A stretch of 64,000 nucleotides of DNA, taken from Promethearchaeota archaeon. GTDB taxonomy: Archaea > Asgardarchaeota > Lokiarchaeia > Sigyniarchaeales > SOKP01. Positions 28,132 to 37,356 of this stretch are shown here, piece after piece. Under the pieces are notes generated by a model. That model had not been told where the DNA came from and ran no database searches. It saw only the letters and a program-made list of their open reading frames with translations. The position numbers and the translations under genes were made by a program. How positions within the stretch are numbered: the first letter of the stretch is position 1; every line of letters begins with the position of its first letter. The stretch is taken from the NCBI GenBank assembly GCA_019058245.1, contig JAHPZJ010000017.1, positions 11,134 through 75,133 of the forward strand. Direction: 5' to 3'.

Positions 28132-28890
28132 ATGAAAAAATCAAAACAGAGTAAAGAATCGGTTTCAGTAATTCAAGAAACAATTAATTATGAATTAGAA
28201 CCAGAAGCAATAATCCAAACATTTGATTTAGCTAAAATATACAACATTACTGAAGGTATTGAAATAAGAGCATTAAATGGGGTAAGTATTAGCATTAAAA
28301 AAGGTGAATTTGTATCTGTTATGGGTCCCTCTGGGTCTGGAAAAACAACACTTCTAAACATGATTGGTGCTCTTGATAATCCTTCGCATGGTGCCGTATT
28401 TATAAATGGGACGAATGTAGCTCATATGGATGATGAACGGCGTACAGAATTAAGACTTAAAGAGATAGGATTTATTTTTCAGTTCTATAATTTAGTACCT
28501 GTACTTTCTGCTTATGAAAATGTAGAACTTCCAATGGTATTTGCAGGGAGACCTAAACAAAAAATAGAAGAAAATGTTAATAAATTTCTAGAGCTCGTAG
28601 GATTAAGTGATAAAAAGGATCATTTACCTTCAGAACTTTCAGGAGGAGAACAGCAGAGAGTTGCAATTGCGCGTGCATTATGTAATGAACCTTCTATTTT
28701 AATAGCTGACGAGCCAACAGGCGAACTTGATACGAGAATGGGTATGGAAATTGTTAATTTACTTCGAGAACTTAATAAGGAGCTTAATCAATCCATCTTA
28801 ATGGTTACTCACGATCCTATGATCGGTGCTCTTGCGGAAAGAATGCTAAAAATGAGAGATGGAAAAATAATCGAGATTATAACTAAATAA
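28132..28890 (+). CDS. ABC transporter ATP-binding protein (MacB/LolD type), second copy
   Basis: A 252-residue ATPase paralogous to the gene before it: Walker [11 protein letters not shown]-loop [21 protein letters not shown], signature [15 protein letters not shown], Walker [16 protein letters not shown] and H-loop MVTHDP. GAGGTT lies 7 nt ahead of the ATG. Two different ATPases with a fused double permease suggest an asymmetric exporter. A 9-T run follows the stop and probably ends the operon. Confidence 0.93.
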   Translation: MKKSKQSKESVSVIQETINYELEPEAIIQTFDLAKIYNITEGIEIRALNGVSISIKKGEFVSVMGPSGSGKTTLLNMIGALDNPSHGAVFINGTNVAHMDDERRTELRLKEIGFIFQFYNLVPVLSAYENVELPMVFAGRPKQKIEENVNKFLELVGLSDKKDHLPSELSGGEQQRVAIARALCNEPSILIADEPTGELDTRMGMEIVNLLRELNKELNQSILMVTHDPMIGALAERMLKMRDGKIIEIITK

Positions 28891-28901
28891 GAACAGAATT
28901 A

Positions 28902-28910
28902 TTTTTTTTT
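28902..28910 (+). terminator. T-run ending the ABC exporter operon
   Basis: Nine consecutive T lie 12 bp after the stop codon of the second ATPase, on the coding strand, followed by further T-rich sequence. Confidence 0.45.
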
Positions 28911-28995
28911 ATTTTCAACTTTTATTTAAAATTTAAGTGTAAATAAGTATTCTAATTATTTGATTTATATCATTTCTTCCTTAAAGTGATTTAAA

Positions 28996-30243
28996 ATGCA
29001 AGAAAAAATTATTAAAGACAGTACATTAGAAAAGATGGCTTTAGAAAATGTCTTCAAAATATTTAATAGCAATATTTATCCAATGCTAAAAGATGAAGAT
29101 ATTCAGTTTTGTGAAGAGTTAGAGAATTTTTGTCTAGAACTTCATCCTAAAATCGATAAGAATCAAGATGTTTATAGTTTAATGCCAGAGCTTGGTAAAT
29201 ATGGATATATACAGCGTATAAATCAATACAAAGATTTTACACCCTTTGGTATTAAGAAGGAAGTACTCTTAGCTGCTATAATGTCTATTTGTGATCCTCA
29301 ATTAGAATTCGCTCGAATAGCAAGTGGAAATCTTTGTGGGAACCCTACCTTTCATCATGGGAAAACAGAAGAGATTTTTAAGGTACAAGAAGAACTTATG
29401 ACAGGAAAAGCAATAGGGAGTATTTGTATTACTGAACCTGATAGAGGATCCGATGCAGTGAATTTAAATACAATTTGTACTAAGACGGATGATGGAATTA
29501 TCTTTAATGGTAAAAAAGTATTCACTACTAATGGTCCTAAATCAAAATACTTCGTTAGTTATGGTGTTTATGATACTAAAAATCCCAGAGATACAATGGT
29601 TCAAGGGATGGTCTCTAGAGATTTTGGAGGTTTAGAAACAAAAAGATTAAAGATTAATTCAGTTCCTCGTGTTCATATTTCTCATACTATATTAGATAAT
29701 GTAAGGGTACCCATGGAATATATTTTAGGTGATAATGGAGATGGATATCATAATCTTTTTGATGGATTAGTACCAGAGCGTTTAGGGTTAATGGGAAGTG
29801 CTCTTGGTAGATGTTGGTCAGCATTAATTTATGGCTTAATTTATACTAATCTCCGAAAACAATTTGGGAGACCTATTATACAACACCAAGGAGTAGGATT
29901 TGGATTGGCTGACCTATTGGCAAAAAATACTGCTGCTGCTTCATTAGCTTTACAAGCAGCGACAATTTATGATGATAAAATATTATTTGCTGAGAATCCT
30001 TCAAAAGAAGCAGAAAAATGGATTGCTAGTGTATCTTCTCAAGGAAAATATTTTGTATCAAAACTCTCACACGAAACTTGCTATGAAGTCCAACAACAAA
30101 TGGGAGGTATTTCGATTACAGATAACACCCCCTTGGATGAATTAATAGATGTAAGTAAAACTGAAGAATTTATTGGGGGTGCTAGAAATATACAATTACT
30201 TATTATTCAGGGGAGACTTCGAAGAATAATGAATGATCTTTAA
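28996..30243 (+). CDS. Acyl-CoA dehydrogenase family protein
   Basis: A 415-residue flavoenzyme of the acyl-CoA dehydrogenase fold, oxidising an acyl-CoA at C2-C3 and passing electrons to an electron-transfer flavoprotein or ferredoxin system. Family marks are ICITEPDRGSDAVNL, FNGKKVFTTNGPKSKYFV, RKQFGRPIIQHQGV and QQMGGISITD. At the position of the usual catalytic glutamate near the C-terminus the chain has FIGGARNIQ, so that Glu is absent; the ERLGL segment of the middle helix (VPERLGL) carries a Glu at the place used by isovaleryl-CoA-dehydrogenase-type enzymes. This suggests branched or unusual acyl-CoA substrates. It is separated from the exporter by a T-run and from the kinases by 409 bp, so is probably monocistronic. 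Confidence 0.88.
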   Translation: MQEKIIKDSTLEKMALENVFKIFNSNIYPMLKDEDIQFCEELENFCLELHPKIDKNQDVYSLMPELGKYGYIQRINQYKDFTPFGIKKEVLLAAIMSICDPQLEFARIASGNLCGNPTFHHGKTEEIFKVQEELMTGKAIGSICITEPDRGSDAVNLNTICTKTDDGIIFNGKKVFTTNGPKSKYFVSYGVYDTKNPRDTMVQGMVSRDFGGLETKRLKINSVPRVHISHTILDNVRVPMEYILGDNGDGYHNLFDGLVPERLGLMGSALGRCWSALIYGLIYTNLRKQFGRPIIQHQGVGFGLADLLAKNTAAASLALQAATIYDDKILFAENPSKEAEKWIASVSSQGKYFVSKLSHETCYEVQQQMGGISITDNTPLDELIDVSKTEEFIGGARNIQLLIIQGRLRRIMNDL

Positions 30244-30652
30244 TAAATAACTTTTTTAATTTTCTTTCTAAAAATAGTAAAACCTTTGGATATAAAATAA
30301 TATTTTGAGTTTTCGACTATAATAAATCGTCCTAAATTATCTTAATAATCTCTTATGAGCTTAAAATTGGTTTTATTGTTGAAAATTCTGTAAAAATATG
30401 ATATGGTAAAATGTCTAACCCCCAAATCACTAAGATGAAAATTTGCATAGTTATTTATTAAACTTAAAGTTAAAAAGTGCTTTTTTCTTGAGTTCTATAA
30501 AATTCTTTAAAATATTTTCCCTTTTAATAAATACATATGCTTAAAAATGAATTTTTTTATATTAATCATAGTTAATTTTTCCTTACTTAGATACTTTATC
30601 TGCTTTAAATCTAAAGGTAAATATTTCTAATATATTAAGGATGGATTGAATA
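30244..30652. other. Intergenic region before the first histidine kinase
   Basis: There are 409 AT-rich bases. A T-run right after the acyl-CoA dehydrogenase stop is a probable terminator. No frame looks coding and no strong hairpin or operator-like repeat stands out. The ribosome-binding site of the kinase (AAGGATGG) is at its right end. Confidence 0.35.
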
Positions 30653-33600
30653 ATGGGGGATATGAATATTAAATTAAATAAATCTATTGAAAAATTTAAA
30701 TATATTACAGAAAAATCATTAATGGGTATTACAATCCTACAAGATGGTGAGTTAAAATATTTTAATGAGAAATTTATTGAAATTTGTGGTTATTCGGCAG
30801 AGGAAATAAAAAGTTGGGCACCAAATGGATTTTCAAAATTTATTTATATTGAAGATCGGGATTTTGTAATGGAACAAGCAAGTAAAAAGCAAGCAGGATA
30901 TCCCGACGTTGTCAATCAATATAAATTCAGAATAAGACGGAAAGATGGGAAAATAAGATGGGTTGAAATTTTCTCAAAAACTATAAACTATGAAGGACAT
31001 CCAGCGGATTTAGTAACAATCAATGACATTACCGATAAAATCAATGCAGAAAAAGAATTAATAGAATCAGACGAAAAATATCGAAATATTCTTGAAAATA
31101 TGATGGAAGGATACTTTGAAACTGATCTTTCTGGAAAATTACTTTATGCTAATGCTGAGTTTTGCAAAATTTCAGGATTTTCAAGGGAAGAAATGATAGG
31201 AAAGGATACTCGATTAATTTATGATAAAGAGTCAAGAAAAATTTTATCTGATCTATTCAACGAGGTTTATAACACAGGAATTCCTCGTCCACCATCAGGA
31301 CTCGTTAAAGTAAGGACAATTAAGAAGAAACTTATTTATTTTGAAGGAAGTTTGGATTTATTATATGACTCTGAAGGAAATAAGGTGGGGTTTTATGGTT
31401 TTGTTCGTGATATAACACAAAGGAAAATTGCTGAACAAAAATTAAAAGAATCTGAAGAAAAATTTAGATATATTGCAGATCATTCCTTATTGGGGATAAC
31501 TATACTACAAGATGGTGTACTTAAATATTTTAATAAAAAAGTTGCTGAAACTTATGGAGTGTCAGAAGAAGAAATGAAAAATTGGAGTCCAGGACAATCA
31601 TTGAAACTTATCCATCCTGATGATCTTGAGTTTGTAAAGAGACAAGGATTGAAAATGCAAAGTGGTGAATCCAATGATGTATTTAACTATAAATATAGAA
31701 TAGTAAAGAAAGATGGAAAAATTGAATGGCGTGAAGTTTTCTCAAAATCAATAATTTATGAAGGTCGCCCAGCAGGTTTTGGAATTCATATTGATATTAC
31801 AGAAAAAATCGAAGCTGAGCGTAAATTAAAAGAATCAGAAGAAAAATTTAGAAATATCACAGAACAATCGTTAGTAGGAATATCTATTATACAAGATGGG
31901 AGATATAAATATTTTAATAAAAGATTTTGTGAGATGAGTGGATATTCACCAGAAGAGATTAATAGTTGGGTTTCTAATGAATTTGCAAAAGTTGTCCATC
32001 CTGATGATCGAGATTTTGTAATGGAACAAGCCTTTAAAAAACAAGTTGGTGATTCTGACGTTGTCAATCAATACTCATACCGTATAATAAGAAAAGATGG
32101 GGAGATCAGATGGTTCGAAATTCTCTCGAAAACTATAAATTATGAAGGACATCCGGCGGATTTAGCAATGATTATTGACATTACCGATAAAATAAAAGCT
32201 GAAAGGCAGTTAAGAGATTCAGAAGATAAATTTTCTAAAGCATTCAATTCTAATGTTTTATCTATGAGCATATCATCTTTTGAAGATGGTAAATTCATTG
32301 AAGTAAATGATGCTTTTTTAAATTATGTAGGTCATTCTAGGGAAGAAGTTATTGGTAAAACGACTGATGAGTTAGGTTTATGGGTTAGTGAAAAAGTTCG
32401 GAAAAGATTTATAAGACTTATCGATAAACATGGAAGTCTATTTAATATAGAAACCAAAGATATACCAAGAACAGGAGAAACTAAATATGGTTTAGTCTCT
32501 TATATTAAAATCATGCTTAATGAGAAGCCTTTTCTTCTTAGTATTCTAAATAACATAACTCCCCGGAAATTAGCTGAGCAGCAATTAAAAGAATCAGAAG
32601 AAAAATTTAGATATATCGCAGATCATTCCTTATTGGGGATAACTATACTACAAGATGGTGTATTTAAATATTTTAATAAAAAAGTTGCTGAAACTTTTGG
32701 AGGATCAGAAGAAGAGATTGAAAATTGGGGTCCGGGAGAATCAATAAAATTCATACATCCTGATGATCGTGACCTTGTAATAAGACAAGCACTTAAAGTA
32801 CAACGTGGTGAATTTGATGATGCAGTTAACTATAAATATAGAATAGTAAAAAAAGATGGAAAAATTGGATGGCGTGAAACTTTCTCGAAATCAATAATTT
32901 ATGAAGGTCGCCCAGCGGGTTTTGGAATTCACATTGATATTACAGAAAAGATCGAAGCGGAGCGGAAATTAAAAGAATCAAGGGAAAAATATCTTCGAGC
33001 ATATAATCAAGCAGAATTTTATAAAGATCTCTTTATCCATGATATAAATAATACTCTTCAGAGTCTTTATTCTTCTACCCAATTAATCGATATAGACTTA
33101 GAAGAAGATAGAAAAAATAATAATATTAATGAACTTATAGATATTATGTATAGACAGATTAATAGAGGGATAAATTTAATTTCTAATGTTCGTAAATTAT
33201 CTCAATTGGAAAATCATGAGATATCTCTCAAGGAAATCGATTTTTTTGATGTTTTAAAGCAATCCATAGAATTTTTAAAGAATACATTCCAAGATAGGAA
33301 CATTCAAATTAAATATGATATTTCTTGTGAGAATGTTCCAATCATTGGTAATGAACTACTTCAAGATGTGTTCGAGAATATTCTGATTAACTCAGTTAGA
33401 CATAACAATAATGATTGTGTAGAAATAGTAATTAAAACCTCACACGTAAAACAGGATGATAAATCTTATTGTAAACTAGAAATTATTGACAATGGCATTG
33501 GGATCGAGGATGAACGTAAGAAAAATGTGTTAAATCGGGCAGATCCTGATGCCAAAACTACATATGGAATGGGATTGGGCTTATCATTAGTCAAAAAAAT

Positions 33601-33703
33601 TATTGATAGTTATGGGGGAAAAATCTGGATTGAAGATAAAGTTGAAGGTGAGTATTCTAAGGGAACTAAAGTTATTTTATTAATACAAAAAGGTGGTTCT
33701 TGA
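30653..33703 (+). CDS. Cytoplasmic PAS-domain histidine kinase with six PAS modules
   Basis: A 1016-residue sensor kinase without transmembrane segments, so it senses intracellular signals. Six PAS/PAC modules of about 125-130 residues fill residues 10-770; modules 3 and 6 are nearly identical (IADHSLLGITILQDG through YEGRPAGFGIHIDITEKIEAERKLKES), as are modules 1 and 4 in their second half. The phosphoacceptor is H796 in FIHDINNTLQSL, an archaeal-type H-box. The ATPase domain has N-box VFENILINSVRHNNND, G1 DNGIGI and G2 GMGLGLSLVKKII. The stop overlaps the start region of the response regulator behind it, so the two are translationally coupled. Ligands of the PAS modules cannot be told. Confidence 0.93.
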   Translation: MGDMNIKLNKSIEKFKYITEKSLMGITILQDGELKYFNEKFIEICGYSAEEIKSWAPNGFSKFIYIEDRDFVMEQASKKQAGYPDVVNQYKFRIRRKDGKIRWVEIFSKTINYEGHPADLVTINDITDKINAEKELIESDEKYRNILENMMEGYFETDLSGKLLYANAEFCKISGFSREEMIGKDTRLIYDKESRKILSDLFNEVYNTGIPRPPSGLVKVRTIKKKLIYFEGSLDLLYDSEGNKVGFYGFVRDITQRKIAEQKLKESEEKFRYIADHSLLGITILQDGVLKYFNKKVAETYGVSEEEMKNWSPGQSLKLIHPDDLEFVKRQGLKMQSGESNDVFNYKYRIVKKDGKIEWREVFSKSIIYEGRPAGFGIHIDITEKIEAERKLKESEEKFRNITEQSLVGISIIQDGRYKYFNKRFCEMSGYSPEEINSWVSNEFAKVVHPDDRDFVMEQAFKKQVGDSDVVNQYSYRIIRKDGEIRWFEILSKTINYEGHPADLAMIIDITDKIKAERQLRDSEDKFSKAFNSNVLSMSISSFEDGKFIEVNDAFLNYVGHSREEVIGKTTDELGLWVSEKVRKRFIRLIDKHGSLFNIETKDIPRTGETKYGLVSYIKIMLNEKPFLLSILNNITPRKLAEQQLKESEEKFRYIADHSLLGITILQDGVFKYFNKKVAETFGGSEEEIENWGPGESIKFIHPDDRDLVIRQALKVQRGEFDDAVNYKYRIVKKDGKIGWRETFSKSIIYEGRPAGFGIHIDITEKIEAERKLKESREKYLRAYNQAEFYKDLFIHDINNTLQSLYSSTQLIDIDLEEDRKNNNINELIDIMYRQINRGINLISNVRKLSQLENHEISLKEIDFFDVLKQSIEFLKNTFQDRNIQIKYDISCENVPIIGNELLQDVFENILINSVRHNNNDCVEIVIKTSHVKQDDKSYCKLEIIDNGIGIEDERKKNVLNRADPDAKTTYGMGLGLSLVKKIIDSYGGKIWIEDKVEGEYSKGTKVILLIQKGGS

Positions 33704-34071
33704 TAACTACAGTTCTAATAGTTGATGATGATACAGATATTCTATTTTTGTATCAAAAAATGCTAGAATGTATTGGGGTAGAGGTGGTTGGAACAGCCCT
33801 TGATGGTGAAGAAGCCGTACAAATATTTAAATCATTTCAAAGAAAACCTGATATAATTCTAATGGATCATCGGATGCCAAAGAAAAATGGTCTTGAAGCC
33901 ACAAAAGAGATTTTAAGTATAAACAATCGTGTGAAAATTATTTTTGCGAGCGCTGATAGTAGTATTGAGAAGGAAGCCCTTTCAGTTGGCGCCATAAGTT
34001 TCAAAGAGAAACCCTTTAGTATCGAAAAAATAAAAAATAACCTCCTAAAAGCAATGAATTTAAATCAATAA
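33700..34071 (+). CDS. Single-domain response regulator
   Basis: A 123-residue CheY-like receiver with no output domain. The acidic pocket is VDDD near residue 9, the phosphoacceptor D56 (ILMDHRMP), the switch residue S84 and K104 (KEKPF). It overlaps the kinase stop. If TTG 33700 is the start, it lies only about 4 nt after AGGTG; the next codon, ATA 33703, shares its A with the kinase TGA stop, and lies 7 nt after AGGTG. The paralogues keep this arrangement, so an ATA start is possible. Its role is presumably as phosphate receiver for the upstream kinase; the downstream effector is not in the window. Confidence 0.9.
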   Translation: MITTVLIVDDDTDILFLYQKMLECIGVEVVGTALDGEEAVQIFKSFQRKPDIILMDHRMPKKNGLEATKEILSINNRVKIIFASADSSIEKEALSVGAISFKEKPFSIEKIKNNLLKAMNLNQ

Positions 34072-34143
34072 CTTCAGATAATTTAGACTAGAGAGATTCT
34101 ATTAATTTTAACATCAGGAGTTGGTATTACAAAGAGGAATAAT

Positions 34144-34260
34144 ATGTTAAATCTCAAAATAAAGGATTTAATTGATCTTATTAAGTTTCTTACTATTTAT
34201 AGAATGTACAATGAGAAAAATATTATTAATAAAATTATTTTAAGATCTGATCCAGATTAA
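34144..34260 (+). CDS. Possible 38-residue protein between kinase modules
   Basis: A short frame MLNLKIKDLIDLIKFLTIYR.. ending RSDPD. AGAGGAA lies 4 nt before the ATG, a good ribosome-binding site in this genome, and the translation is an amphipathic basic helix. It sits alone in the 424-bp gap between the first response regulator and the second kinase. No homologue is recognised. The rest of that gap (34261-34495) is AT-rich with a 9-T run and no other gene. Confidence 0.35.
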   Translation: MLNLKIKDLIDLIKFLTIYRMYNEKNIINKIILRSDPD

Positions 34261-34495
34261 GAAATTATCGAAATTATAATTACTGATAATTAATATTGTA
34301 TTTTTTTTAACTTTAAAATTTTAAAATTTATCAATAGTTACGAGTCTATAAGATTCCCTATTCTTTTGAAATTATAAAACAAAGCGATATTCTTAAAAAT
34401 AAATTCTACCATATTTAATTCAGTTTATTTTATAATTTAGTTACCACATCAGTAGTAAATATAAAATAAAACAGTAGACTGCTAAGGCTTTTTAG

Positions 34496-36778
34496 ATGAT
34501 AAATGAAATAAATGATGATTTAAATAAATTACTTGAAATACTTAAGATTATTACTGAACAGTCTCTCGTTGGGATAATAATAATACAGGATGGTAAATTA
34601 ATATATTTTAATAAGAGAGTATCTGAAACTTCTGGGTATTCAATAGAAGAGATTAAAGGTTGGAATCCTAATGATTTTCTTAAGGTTATCCATCCTGAAG
34701 ATCGGGAATCCGTCGCGGAACAAGCACGCAAAAGACAGTTAGCTGATCCAGAGGTTATCGATAAGAATAAATTTAGAATAATAAGGAAGAACGGGGAAAT
34801 TGCATGGATTAGAGTTTCTACGAAAAGAATAAATTATGAAGGTCGCACTGCAAATTTAGTAATGATTAATGATATAACTGATAAAATCAAATCTGAACAG
34901 AAATTAAAAGGATCAGAGGAAAAATTTAGAAATATCGCAGATCACTCTTTAGTGGCTATAAGTGTTCTACAAGATGGAGTATATAAATATTTTAATGACA
35001 AATTAGTTGAAATTAACGGATATTCTGCAGAGGAAATCAGAAATTGGGCTCCTAATGAATTTGCAAAAATAATCCATCCTGAAGATCGAGAATTTGTCAT
35101 GGAACAAGCACGTAAAAAGCAAACAGGTGATTCAGATGTTATCAATCAGTATCAATTTAGGATAAAAAGGAAAGATGGAGAGATTAGATGGATTGAAATT
35201 TTCTCAAAAACGATAAACTATGAAGGTCAGCCTGCAGATTTAATTATGACTAATGATATTACCGATAAAAAAAAGATTGAACAAAAATTGAAAGAATCAG
35301 AAGAAAAATTTAGAAATATCGCAGAACAATCTTTAATGGGGATATCTGTCACACAAGATGGTGTATTTAAATATTTTAATGATAGAGTTATTGAGAGCCT
35401 TGGATATTCAGTAGAAGAGATTGAAAGTTGGGGTCCTAATGAATTTGCAAAATTTATCTATCCTGAAGATCGAGAATTTGTCATGGAACAAGCACAGAAA
35501 AAACAAGCTGGAGATCCAGATGTTGTAAATCAATATCAATATAGAATAATAACGAAAGATGGAGTAATTAAATGGCTAGAAATATTTGCTAAAACAATAA
35601 ATTATGACGGTCATACTGCAGATTTAGCAATGACAGTTGATATTACCGATAAGATCGAAGCGGAACAGAAGCTAAAAGAATCTGAAGAAAAATTTTCTAA
35701 AGCGTTCAATTCTAATGCTTTAGCAATGTCTATAAGCACCATGGACGAAGGTATAATAATTGAAGTAAACGATGCCTTTCTAAAGCTTTTTGGGTTTTCT
35801 AGGAAAGAAATTACTGGTAAAACAGCTTCAGAAGCTAGATTAAAGGGTAGGGAGGAACGGAAAGAAATGTTAAGAACTATTGAAGAACAAGGAAGTATAA
35901 TTAATCATGAAACCGACTATAAAACTAAATCTGGGGAAGTTAGATACGGTTTATTTTCTTTCGTTAAAATTCTACTTAACGATAAACCCTTTCTTCTGAC
36001 AATTATAAATGATATTACACCATTGAAAATAGCTGAACAGAAATTAAAACAATCAAAGGAAAAATACCTTCGTGCATATAACCAAGTAGAGTTTTATAAA
36101 GACCTCTTTATCCATGATATAACTAATAATCTCCAGAGTCTTTATTCCTCTATCCAATTAATCGATATAAACTTAGATGAAAATTGTAAAAATAATACTA
36201 TTAAAGATTTCATAAATATTATATATAGACAGATAAATAGAGGTACAGAATTAGTTGCTAATGTTCGTAAATTGTCTCAATTGGAAGCGGAAGAAGTTTT
36301 CATTGATGAAATTGATGTTTTTGAGGTTTTAAATCGATCTATAGAATTTTTAAAGAATTTATTTCAAGATAAAAAAATTCAAATTAAATGGGATATATCA
36401 AGTGAAAAAGTCTTAATCCTTGGTAATAATCTACTTCAAGATGTATTCGAGAATATTCTTATCAACTCTGTTAGATATAATAATAATGATATTGCAGAAA
36501 TAATAATAAAAGCTTCACAAGTAGAACAAAATGGTATTTCTTATTGGAAACTTGAATTTATTGACAATGGTATCGGGATTGAGAATGAACGTAAGGAAAG
36601 CGTATTAAGTCGGGCAGATTTAGATTCTAAAACTACTTATGGAATGGGATTAGGGTTATCATTAGTTAAAAAAATCATTGAGAATTATGGAGGAAAAGTC
36701 TGGATTGAAGATAAAGTTGAAGGCGATTATTCTAAGGGAACTAATGTCATTTTATTAATGCAAAAAGGTGATCATTGA
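34496..36778 (+). CDS. Cytoplasmic PAS-domain histidine kinase with four PAS modules
   Basis: A 760-residue paralogue of the kinase at 30653. It carries four PAS/PAC modules (about residues 10-135, 140-262, 265-388 and 392-508), no membrane helix, phosphoacceptor H540 in FIHDITNNLQSL, then a HATPase domain with N-box VFENILINSVRYNNND, DNGIGI and GMGLGLSLVKKIIENYGG. The kinase core is nearly the same as in the other two kinases while the number of PAS modules differs. Its stop overlaps the start region of a response regulator, repeating the kinase-regulator unit seen just upstream. Confidence 0.93.
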   Translation: MINEINDDLNKLLEILKIITEQSLVGIIIIQDGKLIYFNKRVSETSGYSIEEIKGWNPNDFLKVIHPEDRESVAEQARKRQLADPEVIDKNKFRIIRKNGEIAWIRVSTKRINYEGRTANLVMINDITDKIKSEQKLKGSEEKFRNIADHSLVAISVLQDGVYKYFNDKLVEINGYSAEEIRNWAPNEFAKIIHPEDREFVMEQARKKQTGDSDVINQYQFRIKRKDGEIRWIEIFSKTINYEGQPADLIMTNDITDKKKIEQKLKESEEKFRNIAEQSLMGISVTQDGVFKYFNDRVIESLGYSVEEIESWGPNEFAKFIYPEDREFVMEQAQKKQAGDPDVVNQYQYRIITKDGVIKWLEIFAKTINYDGHTADLAMTVDITDKIEAEQKLKESEEKFSKAFNSNALAMSISTMDEGIIIEVNDAFLKLFGFSRKEITGKTASEARLKGREERKEMLRTIEEQGSIINHETDYKTKSGEVRYGLFSFVKILLNDKPFLLTIINDITPLKIAEQKLKQSKEKYLRAYNQVEFYKDLFIHDITNNLQSLYSSIQLIDINLDENCKNNTIKDFINIIYRQINRGTELVANVRKLSQLEAEEVFIDEIDVFEVLNRSIEFLKNLFQDKKIQIKWDISSEKVLILGNNLLQDVFENILINSVRYNNNDIAEIIIKASQVEQNGISYWKLEFIDNGIGIENERKESVLSRADLDSKTTYGMGLGLSLVKKIIENYGGKVWIEDKVEGDYSKGTNVILLMQKGDH

Positions 36779-37149
36779 TAACTATTTCAATTCTAATGGT
36801 TGATGATGATACAGACATTTTATTATTGTATCAAAAAATGCTAGAACATATTGGGTTTGAGGTAGTGGGAACAGCTAATAATGGTGAAGAAGCCGTACAA
36901 CTATTTAAATCATTTCAAAGAAAGCCTGATATAATTCTGATGGATCATCGGATGCCAAAGAAAAATGGCATTGAGACCACAAAAGAGATCTTAACTATAA
37001 ATAATCACTCTAAAATTATTTTCACGAGTGCTGATAGTAGTATTGAAAAAGAAGCCCTTTCAGTTGGAGCTTTAAGTTTTTTAAAAAAGCCTTTTAGTCT
37101 GGAAAGCCTAAAGGAAAATATTTTAAAAGCTATGATTTCAACTCAGTAA
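36775..37149 (+). CDS. Single-domain response regulator, paralogue
   Basis: A 124-residue receiver very close to the one at 33700. Key residues are the acidic pair in MVDDD, D57 in ILMDHRMP, T84/S85 in FTSADSS and K105 in LKKPF. As in its paralogue, the codon order at the junction with the kinase stop is TTG-ATA-ACT, with AAGGTG just before. TTG 36775 is 4 nt from AAGGTG and ATA 36778 is 7 nt from it. It has no output domain, and probably serves the overlapping kinase. Confidence 0.9.
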   Translation: MITISILMVDDDTDILLLYQKMLEHIGFEVVGTANNGEEAVQLFKSFQRKPDIILMDHRMPKKNGIETTKEILTINNHSKIIFTSADSSIEKEALSVGALSFLKKPFSLESLKENILKAMISTQ

Positions 37150-37356
37150 ATACAGTTAAAGATTATTTTCTCTTTCTATTTATATTTTTTTAATCCTATT
37201 TGATTAAAACTTATCTAATTAAAAATAATCTTTATATCAATTGTATAAATTTAAAGGTGGGCTGTTATTCCCATGATATTATCGACAACTATTATTATGA
37301 ATCTCAAATTAAATAATATGATAAATAGATTATTACTTTAAGAGAGGTCTACATAT

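Noticed and set aside
37274..37342. 22-codon leader ORF before the cyclic diphosphoglycerate synthetase
   Set aside because: Its ribosome-binding site is 13 nt away, the peptide has no regulatory codon run, and chance ORFs of this size are common in such AT-rich sequence.
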